Positions 36,201 through 45,510 are shown, counted from the first letter of the stretch. The stretch: DNA of 64,000 nt from UBA2030 sp049969475 (GCA_049969475.1 JBMFOU010000017.1:1-64000), one strand, 5' to 3'. Notes: generated from the letters alone by a model not told the origin. Made by a program: numbers and translations.

Positions 36201-36412
36201 ATGCATTGGCTCTTGAACTGGCCCATATTTTCGCTGCAGATGCTGACTATTATGTTTCTTTACAGCCTCCCTATGCAGCCGATTACCAATCTTCATTAAC
36301 AGAAAGTGCCATGTTGCTTAAACGGTTGGCCATGGTAGCCCGACAGTACAATCAGGAAGAGACGGCTAAAAGCATCGAGGCTCTGCTTAAAATTCCTATC
36401 GCGGAACAATAA
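33218..36412 (+). CDS. DUF2723/GT117 membrane protein (TMEM260-like O-mannosyltransferase family)
   Basis: A 1,064-residue inner-membrane protein. The N-terminal half has about 11 transmembrane helices and the family signature TLEPTASWWDCGEYI with GHPPGAPTFQI, typical of the DUF2723/GT117 family, which is related to eukaryotic TMEM260 O-mannosyltransferase. The periplasmic parts include QTPQQPRERDYSYAGSFYAFA and TFGDNDTFPLWYAQEVE, both strongly conserved. The C-terminal 150 residues are helical, TPR-like. It probably moves a sugar from a polyprenyl-phosphate donor to an exported acceptor. Specificity unknown. The ATG at 33218 is the only good start. Confidence 0.88.
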   Translation: MKTYNRINNLLGWLTFFAAFAVYMLTLEPTASWWDCGEYIATSFKLQVGHPPGAPTFQIINRVASLLAGNDVSQVAFWVNTISALSSALTIMFLFWTITMLARKIILAGGKELTQARMIAIMGSGLIGALAYTFSDSFWFSAVEGEVYAMSSFFTALVFWAILKWELIADEEHNLRWLILLAFLIGLSIGVHLLNLLAIPAITYIYYYRKFKQITWKGLVITGIVSILILALLMYGVIPDIVNLFGTTELLFVNTLGLPFNSGTLFFALVIIATIITGIRFTLKGDKCLVPFAISGGIFALLILNGSDGFFSFIIRAALISGAIYAVVKLKNARAIINTVLLSFAFILIGYSTFMVLIIRANADTPINENDPRDAISLLSYLNREQYGTWPLFYGQYYNAPVVDYADQSPIYRKDIASGKYVIADERKGTVPIYDKRFMTIFPRMWSNQKQGHIKTYEQWGKIEGVPVTVTNSQGKTETIMKPTFAENLRFFFTYQLGHMYFRYFMWNFAGRQNDIEGHGGIEDGNWISGIKFLDEMRLGNLDKYPEYRTKNPAYNRFYLLPLILGLIGLWYHARRHSRDAFVVALLFIMTGIAIVVYLNQTPQQPRERDYSYAGSFYAFAIWIGLGVMAIADWLEKYMKPSLAALLATLIAVPVPYIMGKEGWDDHNRHGKTAARDFAYAYLDSTQPQAILFTFGDNDTFPLWYAQEVENHRTDVRVVNYMLASGDWYIQQMAQQVYDSKPLPFTIKPEQYSKGNNDVLPVVDLVKETPTLKEIIRFIADERNKRDFGGQKYSFIPTKRFRIPVDTAAVKRSGLIPKEMQDKVLPYLEFTIKRNYIYKNDLMLLDILATNDWKRPIYFTSPSGIGGAFSLDEYCHLEGMVYKFLPVKASDYIRGLGGVSADTCYDILVNRITQWGNLNNPKVIVDRESFRNAQIPRQNYMRVAQSMLDKGRKEEAIKALDLSLQYFPTNKIWGDKYMLSYVDLYYAAGASEKANALALELAHIFAADADYYVSLQPPYAADYQSSLTESAMLLKRLAMVARQYNQEETAKSIEALLKIPIAEQ

Positions 36413-36456
36413 GGCTCTGGAAAGAATTAAAATTTATCCTTGACTCCTTCGTTCAT

Positions 36457-36485
36457 ATCAAGGAGGCCTCGCCGGCCTCCTTGAT
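36457..36485 (+). terminator. Intrinsic terminator after the GT117 gene
   Basis: A perfect 12-base inverted repeat (36457-36468 with 36474-36485) with a 5-base loop is followed by TTTTA. Confidence 0.9.
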
Positions 36486-36577
36486 TTTTATACCCCTGTT
36501 GCTTGCCCAGGCCAACTATTTTGGCATCAGGGTAGGAAATTATCCCGAATAAATTACTTTGCTCTAAGCAATATTAA

Positions 36578-36608
36578 TTTGGTATTTGCAGAAATGTTTG
36601 TATTTTTG
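36578..36608 (+). promoter_or_regulatory. Bacteroidota-type promoter for rplS
   Basis: TTTG (36578-36581), 19 bases, then TATTTTTG (36601-36608): an exact match to TTTG-N19-TAnnTTTG. Predicted start of transcription is about 36615, giving a leader of roughly 29 bases. Confidence 0.85.
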
Positions 36609-36643
36609 CACTCCTTTTTTATGAACCGATAAAGCGAAACATC

Positions 36644-37009
36644 ATGAACAAGCCGGAACTTATTAAATACGTAGAATCGCTGACAGAAACCAAGCAATTC
36701 CCTGAATTTAAAGCAGGAGATACCATTACGGTAGATTATACCATTAAAGAAGGAAACAAAACCCGTACACAGAGCTTCACGGGAGTGGTGCTCCAGATTC
36801 GTGGTACCGGCGCCACCAAAACCTTCACCATTCGTAAAATTTCAGGAAACGTAGGAGTAGAAAGAATTTTCCCCTTTACCTCCCCCAATATTGAAAGCAT
36901 CACCGTGAACAAACGCGGAGTGGTTCGTAGGGCACGTATCTTCTATCTGCGCAACTTGCGTGGTAAAAAGGCCCGCATTAAAGAAGCCCGTTACGAATCT
37001 TCAAAATAG
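36644..37009 (+). CDS. rplS: 50S ribosomal protein L19
   Basis: A 121-residue ribosomal protein matching L19 over its whole length: FKAGDTITVDYTIKEG, FTGVVLQIRG, FTIRKISGNVGVERIFP and the basic tail AKIYYLR-like ARIFYLRNLRGKKARIKE. It sits at the interface of the two ribosomal subunits. It is transcribed alone, from its own promoter to its own terminator, not with rpsP-trmD as in E. coli. Confidence 0.97.
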   Translation: MNKPELIKYVESLTETKQFPEFKAGDTITVDYTIKEGNKTRTQSFTGVVLQIRGTGATKTFTIRKISGNVGVERIFPFTSPNIESITVNKRGVVRRARIFYLRNLRGKKARIKEARYESSK

Positions 37010-37040
37010 AACCGGCATTTTACCGAAGCATATTTTTAGC

Positions 37041-37066
37041 GCGGATTTTCTTTTCAGAAAATCCGC
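37041..37066 (+). terminator. Intrinsic terminator after rplS
   Basis: A perfect 10-base stem (37041-37050 with 37057-37066), 6-base loop and a TTTT tract. Confidence 0.88.
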
Positions 37067-37141
37067 TTTTGTTGTTTTTAGGTATTACCCATTTATCTTA
37101 TTAAGCCATTCCCTATTTTTACAGAAATCAAAGATTGGGCC

Positions 37142-40100
37142 ATGTCGAAACACCATCCCTTTGTATTTCTGCTACTTTCATGCTTAATCTCTTTTTATAT
37201 TTTAGGTGAAACCGTTTCTCCCGGGTATCATCCTCTGAACAAAAATCATCGAAACTATGAATTCGGTCGCGATACCCTAAGAGAAAAAGTTCATGTAGCC
37301 CTCTTGACCGATCTTCCCGAAAACAGCAAGGAGGTCATAGCAATACGAAAAGTAATAGAATCTGATGAGAGCTTTGAGCTAAAAATAATACCAGCGGTTT
37401 TTAAAGATGCAGGATTTATAAATAGAATTTCCAATTATCAGGTCATCTGGATACATTCTGAGGATAGCGTTTTTATTGACCGCCTGGCAGTAATGAAAAA
37501 GCTCACCCGATGGCTCGACCAGCGGGTAAAATCGGGAGGAGGACTCTGGCTCACGCATCAAGCCTGCAGGATGGCTGTGGCGTTGGGATGGGAAAAAGAA
37601 AAGCCTAAAACCGTGGTAAAAAGCATACTCGACGAGGGTTATGGACGTATGGCAGGATATCATGCCCGCCTCACCCATCCCATCTTTGAAGGCTTGAACA
37701 ACGGCTGCTATGTTTTAAAACCCAAGAAAGATTTACAGGTACACGTTACAGGGTATTACGGCCATCAAAAACCCAGAGCAGGCAAGGTAGTGGCCACCGA
37801 TTGGGATTATATATTTCTTCGAGAAGACAAAAAAGTTATCTGGGAATATAATTTATCGAAGGGCAAAGCCCTTCTGACCGGCGGGTACCTATACTTCTCC
37901 GAACCCAATATCAATCAGGAGCACCTCCGGCGTTTTACTTTGAACTGTCTGCGATACCTCGCGGGAGACTCCGGGATAAATCAGAAACCTGCATATTACT
38001 GGGATTACGACGACCCTAAAATAGGATATCTGGAACCTTTTCCCCTCCCGGTTTCGCCCCAGACTTCCACGGAGGAAACCCGAAACTTAAGGATTCAATC
38101 GCCCCTATGGCACGAAAAACAGGGAGAAAATGCCTATATACAGGTATCGGGGAGCCGCATCATTGCCATGGGAATTGAAAAAGCAGGCATTCGTGAAATC
38201 TGGACCCCTCCATTCATGGCCCTTAGAGATTACAACATCAGCCTGGAACTGCCCGACACAACCTTTATATTCTCAGAGTCAGGTCCCAACCCTCTCATCC
38301 ATATCGAACCCGGTTATATTCAGCGAACCTGGAATCTCGGCACTCTCTCTTTAACGGAAACCCTGTGTGCCCATCCCGATTCGGGAGTGATGGCAATCAC
38401 CTATACCTACAAGGGAACTACCCCTGCCCGCCTAGATATCCTTTTTCGCACCAATCTGCGCCTGATGTGGCCCTACAGCGAAAAGGCAAATCCGGAAATA
38501 AAGATAGGTTGGGACAAAAGCGGACGAATGCTCGGCATAACTGATGAAACAGGATGGTTTGCCCTGGCTGTGGGAAGTTTAAAGACTCCTATATTCAAAG
38601 AAGCCGGGAGAGATCCCCAAAGCGAAGTATTGGCCCTGCAGGCTCACCTGAGTTATGAACTGCAGACTGAAGAGGAAATGAGTATTGTGGTGTCAGCAGG
38701 GAACGAGGGACTGCCTCAGCAAATCCATCGATGGGCAGCAACAGCAGGGAATATTTTATCACTCAACCATCTCAGAATAGCCCACTTACAGGAATTTTTC
38801 AATAATCACTTTATTATCACAACCCCAGACAAAGACCTTAATGAGGCTTGGAAATGGCTGATGGCCGGAGTCAATAGTTTCTATGTTGAGACCCCGGGCC
38901 TGGCCAGCTCTTTGGTTGCCGGGCACAATACAACGGGCACCGGATGGGATGGAGGTCACCGCATCGATGGAAGACCCGGATATGCCTGGTACTTCGGTCG
39001 CGATGCGGAATGGTCGGCCATGGCCCTTTTGCACTACGGCGATTTCGAAAAAGTCAGGAAAGTACTCAGAACTCTGGCTGATTTTCAGGACCTGAATGGA
39101 AAAATCTTTCACGAACTCACTACCACTGGTTTCGCCCACTACGATGCCGCAGATGCCACACCTTTGTTCATAGTATTGGCTGGCCGTTATCTTTCCCATA
39201 CAGGCGACACAGCATTCATACGTAGTTTGTGGCCCTCCCTTTTGAAAGCCTATCAATTTTGTCTGAGCACTGATACCGACGAGGATCATTTGATAGAAAA
39301 TACCAATGTGGGGCATGGCTGGGTAGAAGGTGGCCCCCTCTTTGGAAGTCACACCTCGCTCTACCTTGCCTCTTGCTGGAATGAAGCCTTAATGGCCATG
39401 GAATCCTTGGGGCGCATAGTGCAAGATACTGCCCTGGCCCGGTTTTGCAATCAGGAGGCGCAAATCGTTCACCAAATCATTAATGAACGATTCTGGAATG
39501 AATCGGGCGGGCATTTCAATCAGGGACTGATGGCCGACGGCTCCTGGCATACTATGCCCTCCATCCTACCCTCCGTGCCAGCCCTTTTCGGACATTTAGA
39601 AGACAAAAAACTGCAATCGTTTATCACACTAACCGCCGGCAACGAATACATTACCAATTACGGAAGCCGCATTTTAAGCCGACTCTTCCCTGAATACCGA
39701 CCCAACGGCTACCACTCAGGCAGTGTATGGCCCCTATTCACCGGATGGCATGCCCTGGCAGCCTGGAAAGCCGGCCGTTTGGAAACGGCCCTTCCTCTCA
39801 CTTACGCAAACCTGATGAATTACAACGACTGGGGTTTTGGATACAACGAGGAAGTTCTCCATGGAAATGTTTACAAGCCTTCGGGAGTTTGTCACCATCA
39901 GTGCTGGTCGGAAACCATGGCCCTTCAGCCCGTGATAGAAGGGATGCTGGGCTTCAGACCCAATGCTTCAGATCATTCGTTGGTATTGAGTCCTAATTTG
40001 CCATCATATTGGGATTCACTAAAAATCAATAATCTTCAGTGCGGGGATGCCAGATTAGATGTAAGCATGCAAAAGGATGATAATCGAATCACCTGGACTT

Positions 40101-40597
40101 TTATTCCCCACCAGGGAACTCTCACGCTAATTTTCCGTCCCATTTTCCGTCATGGTGCCTCTATTCTACGAATAGCCCTGAATGGTCGTCCTATATCTCC
40201 CGATACGATTGCCTTCGGTCCTGATAGTTTCTACCCTGAAATTTCATTCACTCTATCAGGCAAAACTGAAATTCAGATGGAATACCAGCCGGGATTTGAT
40301 CTCGTTATTCAAAATCAGGATTTACAGCCCGGCGATGCACCTGAAGGCCTTCGCATCATACAGGCCATAGCCCGTCGCCATGCTGAAGAATTTCTCATTG
40401 AGCTAGAACTCCCGAACCATGCTGCGTATGATTTGCAAGTAACAGTGCCGGACGAAAGGCCCTATCGGGTTGAAAATGCCGAAATAGTGAACCGGCTGGG
40501 CAATACATATACTCTCCGGGTGAAAGCCGAACCTTCCGATGCACCCTTCATCAAAAAAACAATCTTACTGGCAAAAAAATGGCCTGTAGAATTTTAA
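37142..40597 (+). CDS. Secreted (alpha/alpha)6 glycoside hydrolase-like protein with ThuA-like N-terminal domain
   Basis: A 1,151-residue exported protein; a hydrophobic segment (FVFLLLSCLISFYILG) acts as signal or anchor. Residues of about 45-285 look like a ThuA/class-I-gatase domain (HVALLTDLPENSKEV, GGGLWLTHQA, HPIFEGLNNG). Residues of about 310-540 form a beta-sandwich, and about 560-960 an (alpha/alpha)6 barrel resembling amylo-alpha-1,6-glucosidases and GH63/GH133-type enzymes. Landmarks are GWDGGHRIDGRPGYAW, YFGRDAEWSAMALL, HELTTTG and GYHSGSVWPLFTGW. The C-terminus is beta-rich. It probably acts on an alpha-glucoside or a mixed glycan outside the cytoplasm. Substrate and exact GH family not determined. 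Confidence 0.75.
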   Translation: MSKHHPFVFLLLSCLISFYILGETVSPGYHPLNKNHRNYEFGRDTLREKVHVALLTDLPENSKEVIAIRKVIESDESFELKIIPAVFKDAGFINRISNYQVIWIHSEDSVFIDRLAVMKKLTRWLDQRVKSGGGLWLTHQACRMAVALGWEKEKPKTVVKSILDEGYGRMAGYHARLTHPIFEGLNNGCYVLKPKKDLQVHVTGYYGHQKPRAGKVVATDWDYIFLREDKKVIWEYNLSKGKALLTGGYLYFSEPNINQEHLRRFTLNCLRYLAGDSGINQKPAYYWDYDDPKIGYLEPFPLPVSPQTSTEETRNLRIQSPLWHEKQGENAYIQVSGSRIIAMGIEKAGIREIWTPPFMALRDYNISLELPDTTFIFSESGPNPLIHIEPGYIQRTWNLGTLSLTETLCAHPDSGVMAITYTYKGTTPARLDILFRTNLRLMWPYSEKANPEIKIGWDKSGRMLGITDETGWFALAVGSLKTPIFKEAGRDPQSEVLALQAHLSYELQTEEEMSIVVSAGNEGLPQQIHRWAATAGNILSLNHLRIAHLQEFFNNHFIITTPDKDLNEAWKWLMAGVNSFYVETPGLASSLVAGHNTTGTGWDGGHRIDGRPGYAWYFGRDAEWSAMALLHYGDFEKVRKVLRTLADFQDLNGKIFHELTTTGFAHYDAADATPLFIVLAGRYLSHTGDTAFIRSLWPSLLKAYQFCLSTDTDEDHLIENTNVGHGWVEGGPLFGSHTSLYLASCWNEALMAMESLGRIVQDTALARFCNQEAQIVHQIINERFWNESGGHFNQGLMADGSWHTMPSILPSVPALFGHLEDKKLQSFITLTAGNEYITNYGSRILSRLFPEYRPNGYHSGSVWPLFTGWHALAAWKAGRLETALPLTYANLMNYNDWGFGYNEEVLHGNVYKPSGVCHHQCWSETMALQPVIEGMLGFRPNASDHSLVLSPNLPSYWDSLKINNLQCGDARLDVSMQKDDNRITWTFIPHQGTLTLIFRPIFRHGASILRIALNGRPISPDTIAFGPDSFYPEISFTLSGKTEIQMEYQPGFDLVIQNQDLQPGDAPEGLRIIQAIARRHAEEFLIELELPNHAAYDLQVTVPDERPYRVENAEIVNRLGNTYTLRVKAEPSDAPFIKKTILLAKKWPVEF

Positions 40598-40977
40598 ATC
40601 AAAAGAAAACCAGCTCGTTACCCTGGTATCCGAATACCTAAATTAATGCGAAGACGTGTTTGCATTTGTTCATTAGTCGTCAATTAGCTGCCAGGGTAGC
40701 AAACATCAGGTTGGCTTCATGAGCACATGGACCTTGCGTGATAAAAAAGAGAAAAGGCCAGAGACAACCCTGCTCTTCAGTTTATCAATATTCGGAGAAA
40801 GGTCCAAAATAGATTTTTTTCTTGTTTTCAAGACATTAAGCAGCAAACTTTTTGCCATCCATAAGAGAATGCATTAAGTCAATTAAGACTTAATACAAAT
40901 TTCAGGTATCGACCTAAAACATTGAAAAAAAACACATTTATAGTTAAATCTATAAGATCACCCCAAAACCAACAGCA
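40598..40977. other. Intergenic region, 380 bases
   Basis: No gene or convincing promoter is seen. It contains a weak hairpin soon after the preceding stop (40609-40613 with 40623-40627) and an AT-rich palindrome with 8-base arms (40873-40880 and 40887-40894). The remainder is unremarkable A/T-rich sequence. Confidence 0.5.
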
Positions 40978-42224
40978 ATGAAAAAAATCAGCCTGTTTTA
41001 TTAATTGTCTCTATCCTGACAACAGCTAACTGGAATTGCTCGAAGGACGAGGATGGTTCGGACGTGGTGAAGGACTATTCTCAATCCTTTAAATCAACAA
41101 CCCAAAACCTAGTCGACTTTGTTATGAAGGCGCAGGAATATGAGAGTGCCAATTGGGATGCCCTGACAGCATCGCAAAAGCTCAAGCTAATTGATGAGTT
41201 TATTGCCGCTGGAAATAAGTTCATAGAATCGGTAAACGAAACCGAAAAGTACAAAACGGGTTTCAAGAGATCGGGTTCATTGAAGGCAGGTTACGACCTT
41301 CCCTGCAGCCCCTACGATGCTATACCTGATGCGGGTAATGGAGTGTCGCCAGCATTTATTAAAGGAGTCGCAGACCTGATCTCAGAGACTAAAGGCGACC
41401 GGGACCAAATTCAAGCAAAATTCGACAAAGGCGAAATTGACGAAAACACCTATGATGCAGCCTTGAAGCAACTGGCCAAAAACAAAACGATTAAAGCCTA
41501 TAATTTCGGTGTAAGTGCCATTCTGGGAGGAGGCTCAGGTGCACTGTCGGGTGCTGCTATTTATAGCGTGGGAGGCATTGGTATGGCCATGTCGGCCCCA
41601 GCCGTATTAGCCGTCACAGCAGTCGGTGTTACTGTTGGCACGGGTTATTATTTGATTTCTAATTGGTGGTATGGTGTTCACAAAAACGGACAGGAAGATA
41701 AAATGGGACAAATGGTGGTGGCCAAAGGAAAAATCGGAGACCCAATTCCTACTACCCTTCTCTATGACGGAGCCAGCTACACATTAATGATTGATGGATA
41801 TGCCCCTATCTACATACCTGCTCTTACTTTACCCGCTAAAGGCATCAAGAAAACGCTGGAGATGAAGCCTGTGGAGGTATCTAAAGCCACCAAAGACACC
41901 CAGGTAGAAGTTTGTATGCTTGAAGAACCTTACACTGCCAACAATTGCAGCGAAGTACTTTATGTAACCGCTACCCCCAATCCGCCCGACCCGGCCCCTT
42001 ATCAGGGGGTAACTGTAACGGCCACGCTTTTTCCACCCGTGGAAGGCTGCCAGCTTGATTTCAGCATAGTAGGCACTGATGGCTACTCCAAATCCGAATC
42101 GTATACCTCTGATGCCAATGGGCAAGCTTCATTTTACATCCCTGGCGGAGCAGAAGATGTTTTCGATGTGGTTACAGTCACAACGTCAAACGGTCTTTCT
42201 TTTAAAGTAACCTACACCTTCTGA
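40978..42224 (+). CDS. Predicted lipoprotein with hydrophobic Gly/Ala-rich hairpin and Ig-like C-terminus, frameshifted at its signal peptide
   Basis: The open frame from 41064 lacks a signal, but adding one A to the A7 run at 40981-40987 joins it to ATG 40978. The product then starts MKKNQPVLLIVSILTTANWNC, a clear lipoprotein signal. The mature protein (about 400 residues) has a helical N-terminal half. A long hydrophobic Gly/Ala stretch (SAILGGGSGALSGAAIYSVG, continuing to GTGYYLI) looks like a membrane-inserting hairpin. A C-terminal Ig-like domain (VTATPNPPDPAPYQGVTVTA) ends the protein. No family is recognised. The function is unknown; the hydrophobic hairpin resembles those of pore formers only in general character. 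Confidence 0.65.
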
Positions 42225-42263
42225 AATGATGAGCTAATGTTTGGTAACCCAAAGTAGCATTGA

Positions 42264-42300
42264 ACCGCGGATTTCATAAACGAAAATAGATGTCCGCGGT
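42264..42300 (+). terminator. Intrinsic terminator after the Gly/Ala-rich lipoprotein
   Basis: An 8-base perfect stem (42264-42271 with 42293-42300) with a 21-base loop is followed by TTTTATTT. Confidence 0.8.
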
Positions 42301-42684
42301 TTTTATTTAAATAACAACCATCTAAAACTGAAAAGGAAAAGCATCATAGCGCCCCAAACCAACCTCCGCCATCAATCAACAGCTTCGAAAGTTTAAACAG
42401 ACTTACAGAAAAGCCTTTTAAAAACCCCACTCGCTGCTTATTCGGGCTTACGCAGCCTACTTTTTGTTATTTAAGCCATTAATGAGGTCGATAAATGGAT
42501 CCCCCATTCTTCTGGAACGTTTTTTATCCGGGAGGGATATTTCAAACAATCAACCTTAAAATGCTTAAGGCCCTGCTTTTAATTGAAACCAAGAATCTTA
42601 AAATACCTATTGTGAGGATTTTCAGCCAGGACTTGAAGGCTTGGCTAAAACTCAAAAAACACGTGAGGGGTCTTTAACCAGGCT
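42301..42684. other. Intergenic region, 384 bases
   Basis: A 60-codon frame at 42495-42677 is present but has no start context, no domain and no conserved features, so no gene is called. An imperfect hairpin just before 42685 may terminate cysH from the opposite strand. Nothing else is seen. Confidence 0.5.
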
Positions 42685-43377
42685 TTATCTTTTATGTAAA
42701 CCACACTCCCGGTTCTCCGGATTTTCCCACCACCAACGCCCGGCTCTTATGTCTTCACCTGGCTCCACTGCCCGGGTACAAGGTTGACACCCTATACTGG
42801 GGAATCCTTGGTCGTGCAACCGGTTATAAGGAATTCCATGCTTACGAATATAATCCCATACCTGGTCTGTAGTCCAGTCAATCAGAGGATTGAGTTTATA
42901 AAGACTGTTTACATCATCCCATTCAAATAAGCCCGATTCATTTCGGGTGAGGGCCTGTTCGCGCCTCAAACCGGTAATCCAAAGCTCCATTCCTTGCAAG
43001 GCTCGGCGCAGGGGATGAGTCTTTCGAACCTGGCAACAAAGCTTTCGGTTCTCAATACTCTCATAAAAAAGATTGACCCCTTTCTCGTTGACCATCTTTT
43101 CAACTTCATCATAATCCGGGAAATACACCTCTATGGGTATTTTATACCTCAGGCGATTCTTCTCCAGCAAATCGTATGTTTCCGGAAATAAACGACCTGT
43201 ATCAAGGGTGAATACCCGTATGGGAAGTCCTGCAGTTGCAATCATATGCAAAATCACTTGATCTTCAGCTCCCAGGCTGGTGGCAAAACAAACCTTTCCG
43301 GCAAATAGCTCTGATGCCAGGGTTAAGGCACTCCCGGCATCCAGACCCCTAAATTGTTCGATTATTTTTTCCTGCAT
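42685..43377 (-). CDS. cysH: Phosphoadenylyl/adenylyl-sulfate reductase (APS reductase type)
   Basis: A 230-residue protein of the PAPS/APS reductase family. The ATG at 43377 (MQEKIIEQF) is preferred because the longer frame begins with TTG at 43425. Seen are the substrate loop SLGAEDQVIL, FTLDTGRLFPETY, and the cysteine pairs KLCCQVRK and GCQPCTR. These four cysteines bind a [4Fe-4S] cluster in enzymes that use APS. The catalytic cysteine is in the C-terminal ECGLHKR. It reduces activated sulfate to sulfite. It lies alone between broken genes, with no cysDN or sulfite reductase nearby. Confidence 0.9.
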   Translation of the reverse strand: MQEKIIEQFRGLDAGSALTLASELFAGKVCFATSLGAEDQVILHMIATAGLPIRVFTLDTGRLFPETYDLLEKNRLRYKIPIEVYFPDYDEVEKMVNEKGVNLFYESIENRKLCCQVRKTHPLRRALQGMELWITGLRREQALTRNESGLFEWDDVNSLYKLNPLIDWTTDQVWDYIRKHGIPYNRLHDQGFPSIGCQPCTRAVEPGEDIRAGRWWWENPENRECGLHKR

Positions 43378-43506
43378 ATCTTTTAATAAAAACCCCGGCA
43401 AACTTACACATTCAGCTGCATTCAACCACTTGTTCTGCGAAATTACCTATTAACACAGACACGTATTTACCTATCTATACGTATAAAAATCACTTTCGGC
43501 AGGGTC

Positions 43507-43514
43507 TAATTTTG
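43507..43514 (+). promoter_or_regulatory. Candidate -7 element for the first propeller pseudogene
   Basis: TAATTTTG matches TAnnTTTG, 89 bases upstream of the pseudogene's ATG. No -33 box is seen at the expected spacing. The 90-base G/A-rich leader that follows has no recognised riboswitch. Confidence 0.4.
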
Positions 43515-43603
43515 TAGAGCCGATAAAGATAGCAACCTGCTGCGGCGAGGAGTCAGCTGAAAATCCCGTAAAGGAGTAAGCGAGAACTTAAAACTTAACC
43601 AGG

Positions 43604-45439
43604 ATGAAAAAACTTAGCTTGACATGAATGATTCTAGTATTGGTTTGTGCACCTTTTATCGTCTGCGCGCAAGCCACCAAGCCTATGATTTAGGAGCAAA
43701 AATTGAGGAGATGGTAGTATTGCCCGGCGGTGTCATAATTATAAGCACGTCGGATGGGCTCATGGGAATTGAGGCCCACTAGGACGGAGTATTCTTTAAA
43801 TATACCGATCTGGTTAAGATAAAGGCCGAGGAGTTAGAAGTTTTACCCGGAACCCCATGGGTACTCCTTCAACAAGGGGCCTTTGGGAACAAATCGGTTA
43901 TCAACAACCTCGATGGACAACCTGTTGTAGAAGGAAAAAGCCAGGTTGGAACTCGATTGTAAATTACCAGTATGATCCCTCCTCGGGAAGAATTGTTTTT
44001 CTGGGTAGTTACAAGGGAGGGCTTAATCCTTCGCTGGGGGTCTACGATTTAACCCAAAAGAAAGAAATCGGAGTAATCCCTTTAGGCAAGAAGGAAATCG
44101 GGGGTTCTCCAATGCTCCAATCCAAAAGTCTGGTAAACTTTTTTGGAGACTATGTTTTTATTGTGAGCTCAGGAGGCCTTGCATGCGTCAATTGGACCAT
44201 TCCAGAAGTGAAATGGGTAGAAAAAGAGATCGACGATATGGGCCAGCTTTACCAGGTTTATCAGGATCCGGCTAATGGCGATTGGTACATTACAGCCCAG
44301 GAGTCAGGGAAATTTAAAACACGTGTGTATCGGCTCACCTCCGGTGGAGAATTGGTATGGAAAAAACCCGTAAAATTCGACGCAGAAATCACCAGTCTCG
44401 ACTTTGAAGAAAAGGGAATCATGGTAAGCATGTTCGATGCCAAAAATACGGGCTTCAACTTTATCGATAAAGAAACGGGTACCAAACAGTGGAAAAAAGA
44501 CTATGAAAAGAAAGGTAGAATTTATTCCACGATTAGAAAAGGAGAAAACTATATAGTTGCCGGAGGTGAAGGAGTTGAAATTGTTAATAACCAAGGGAAA
44601 GAGATCAAAAAACTGAAAACTGGAGGCAATTTCAAGCTCTTTGTTGAAACCGGTGAAGGCATCCTATATCTTGCTGGTACTTCCATGGGCCTTATCGATC
44701 CAGAAACATTTGAATTCAAAAAAGAACCTGCAAAATTTATAAAAGTAGAAATAATGGTTCTGGCCGTGAATCCCAACAACGACCAGTTATACGTAAGTAC
44801 TGGAAATGAGCTCTTTGCCATTGAAAAAACGGCCAAAGTCGAAAAATCACTGATATTGCCTTTAAGGAAAATGAGAATCCCTCCTCTATTGAATTTCTGC
44901 CAGAAGGAATATTGCTAAGCTCAAGCCAAAATGCCATGCTGGTAGATAATGACGGTAAAGCGAAATATCAGGTGTACTACAAATCGCCCGGCCAGAGTGC
45001 AGGTATGGCCATCTGAGCAGGAGCCATGATGGTAGCTTCTGCAACCATGGCTGTCAGCGCAGCAGCTTCTGCGGGTTACAAGCAAGGATTGGCCGATGCC
45101 TATGCTGGCAACAGCAGCACCTGGGGAGCCGCAAGCGATCTGCGTGCTCAAGCCGGCCGTGAAGGTGCCATTACGCAGGATAAGAGTAATATCAGCGAAT
45201 CATTCGTTTCTGATATGACCAAACGATTCAAGGCTTCCGCAGCCACCCGGCAACATCTCTTCATTCTTACCAAAACCGAAAACGGTATTGCTCTGGTGAG
45301 AATCAACAAATCGAACGGTGAAAAAGACAAGGAAATCGTGATTAACGACCGCAAGCCCGTTTATAAAGTGGATGAAGACTTTGGCGTGCTTTACTATAAG
45401 TCTGACAATAAAATCATCACTGCCTACGACTTAAGGTAA
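43604..45439 (+). pseudogene. Degenerate exported beta-propeller protein, copy 1
   Basis: From ATG 43604 the frame encodes a signal peptide, a WD/PQQ-like propeller (strands such as GRIVFLGSYKGGLNPSLGVYD, FNFIDKETGTKQWKKDY), an Ala-rich segment (ASATMAVSAAASAGYKQGL) and a C-terminal blade ending VLYYKSDNKIITAYDLR. It is broken many times: TGA 43625-43627; a shift before 43690; TAG 43780-43782; a shift near 43940; a missing A in the run 44842-44846; and TGA 45014-45016. The open pieces are 43857-44918 and 45026-45439. The paralogue at 45666 is equally damaged. The intact protein would be roughly 600 residues. Function unknown. Confidence 0.75.
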
Positions 45440-45510
45440 ATCATTATCTGGCTTACAGATGGTTTAGGTTTTAGTTTGTATCGCTCATAATCAGAAACTT
45501 TTAAAGTTTC

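Noticed and set aside
40873..40894. AT-rich palindrome as a regulator site or transposon end
   Set aside because: It is a short isolated palindrome with no second copy or target duplication seen.
42495..42677. A 60-codon frame between the lipoprotein and cysH
   Set aside because: No promoter, no family resemblance and unremarkable composition; likely chance.
43515..43603. Possible riboswitch in the G/A-rich leader of propeller copy 1
   Set aside because: No match to SAM, TPP, cobalamin or other consensus cores that I can recognise.
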